A stretch of 64,000 nt of DNA from Candidatus Eiseniibacteriota bacterium. Its GTDB lineage: Bacteria; Eisenbacteria; RBG-16-71-46; CAIMUX01. The translations under genes and the position numbers were made by a program. The first letter of the stretch is position 1, and each line of letters starts with the position of its first letter. Below, one piece after another: positions 63,788 through 64,000 of this stretch. The notes under the pieces were generated by a model that ran no database searches, was not told where the DNA came from, and saw only the letters and a program-made list of their open reading frames with translations. The stretch covers positions 17,254 to 81,253 of the forward strand of contig CAIMUX010000123.1 in NCBI GenBank assembly GCA_903844735.1. The letters run 5' to 3'.

Positions 63788-64000
63788 TCAGACTCGCTTG
63801 GTCGGCACGAGGCGGAGACTGCCGGTCACCGGTAACTCCAGCACGTCGCCGCGCAGCAAGCGAGTCGAGAAGAACAGCACCTCGAGGTTCTCGATCTCGC
63901 CCGTTTGGGGATTGAGCCGAGCGACCATCTCGTTGGCCATCTCCTCCGAGTCCTGCTCGGAATAGGGGGGGCAGGCATCAATGTGGAGGATGTCGGCCTC
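63788..64000 (-). CDS. DUF2283-type protein, C-terminal part (cut by window edge)
   Basis: 70 codons are visible from the right edge to a TGA at 63788-63790. The sequence EADILHIDACPPYSEQDSEE is followed by MVARLNPQTGEIENLEVLFF and LRGDVLELPVTGSLRL. It matches the DUF2283-type pattern (x-D-x-LYI...G-x-IE-x-LE-ILF). Such small proteins often lie beside toxin-like genes, consistent with the BrnT relic directly downstream. The N-terminus is outside the window. Confidence 0.6.
   Translation of the reverse strand, partial: EADILHIDACPPYSEQDSEEMANEMVARLNPQTGEIENLEVLFFSTRLLRGDVLELPVTGSLRLVPTKRV

Overview
The window is high-GC, densely coded chromosomal DNA from a Gram-negative-type (diderm) bacterium. 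Lipoproteins with lipoboxes, several small outer-membrane barrels, an OmpA-type protein, an L,D-transpeptidase and an Omp85-like barrel all point to two membranes. The two large secreted proteins near 47-53.6 kb end in FlgD-like/T9SS-type C-terminal Ig domains. Together with the panB-panC-GlmU/HIT-LytR_C-tatA order, this suggests an uncultured lineage near the FCB group, such as Candidatus Eisenbacteria. The taxonomic placement is inference; no rRNA or tRNA gene was seen.

Layout. 0-6.2 kb: the end of a deoxynucleoside kinase, a convergent membrane glycosyltransferase-like protein, then a tightly overlapping + strand operon: panB, panC, a GlmU-type nucleotidyltransferase fused to a HIT domain, a LytR_C protein and tatA. 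6.4-13 kb: a two-gene DUF4258 cassette (-), typA/bipA and a GHMP kinase (+), then a degenerate KaiC/RecA-like protein and fusA (-). 13.4-14.5 kb is a graveyard: a broken HEPN/MNT toxin-antitoxin pair, pieces of two transposases and an XRE regulator with an in-frame stop. 14.6-24.7 kb: a giant cyclic beta-1,2-glucan synthase-like protein followed by overlapping Hsp20-like and dnaJ genes.

24.8-36.8 kb holds envelope functions: a lipoprotein, a 5'-truncated P-type ATPase, a C39 peptidase/TPR/POTRA/beta-barrel fusion paired with a PA2779-type small membrane protein, and a divergent barrel-DUF4398-OmpA operon. Good sigma-54 (-24/-12) promoter candidates face both ways between those two operons. 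DUF4403, a YcbB-like L,D-transpeptidase and a DUF882 peptidase follow. 37.2-42.2 kb is signalling: a PAS-PAS hybrid histidine kinase, a receiver-class III cyclase and a XylR/V4R-type sigma-54 activator. 42.4-46 kb holds seven small stress/envelope genes. 46-48.4 kb carries transposase relics around a secreted esterase-like protein. 48.9-53.6 kb is a huge secreted beta-helix protein split by a frameshift. A PLD3/4-like phospholipase D protein and a nitroreductase follow.

56.4-63.6 kb is a complete hdrCBA-flxDCBA operon. It encodes a predicted soluble flavin-based electron-bifurcating complex: NADH enters through FlxA, passes through FlxB/C/D to HdrA, and HdrB/HdrC reduce a disulfide while ferredoxin is reduced. 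Three subunits carry unusual Ala/Gly-rich linkers or tails. The window ends in a BrnT-like toxin relic and a partial DUF2283-type gene.

Most striking are the C39-TPR-POTRA-barrel/PA2779 pair, which could be a dedicated processing and outer-membrane export system, the GlmU-HIT fusion with a lost HIT nucleophile, and the linker-expanded Flx-Hdr complex.
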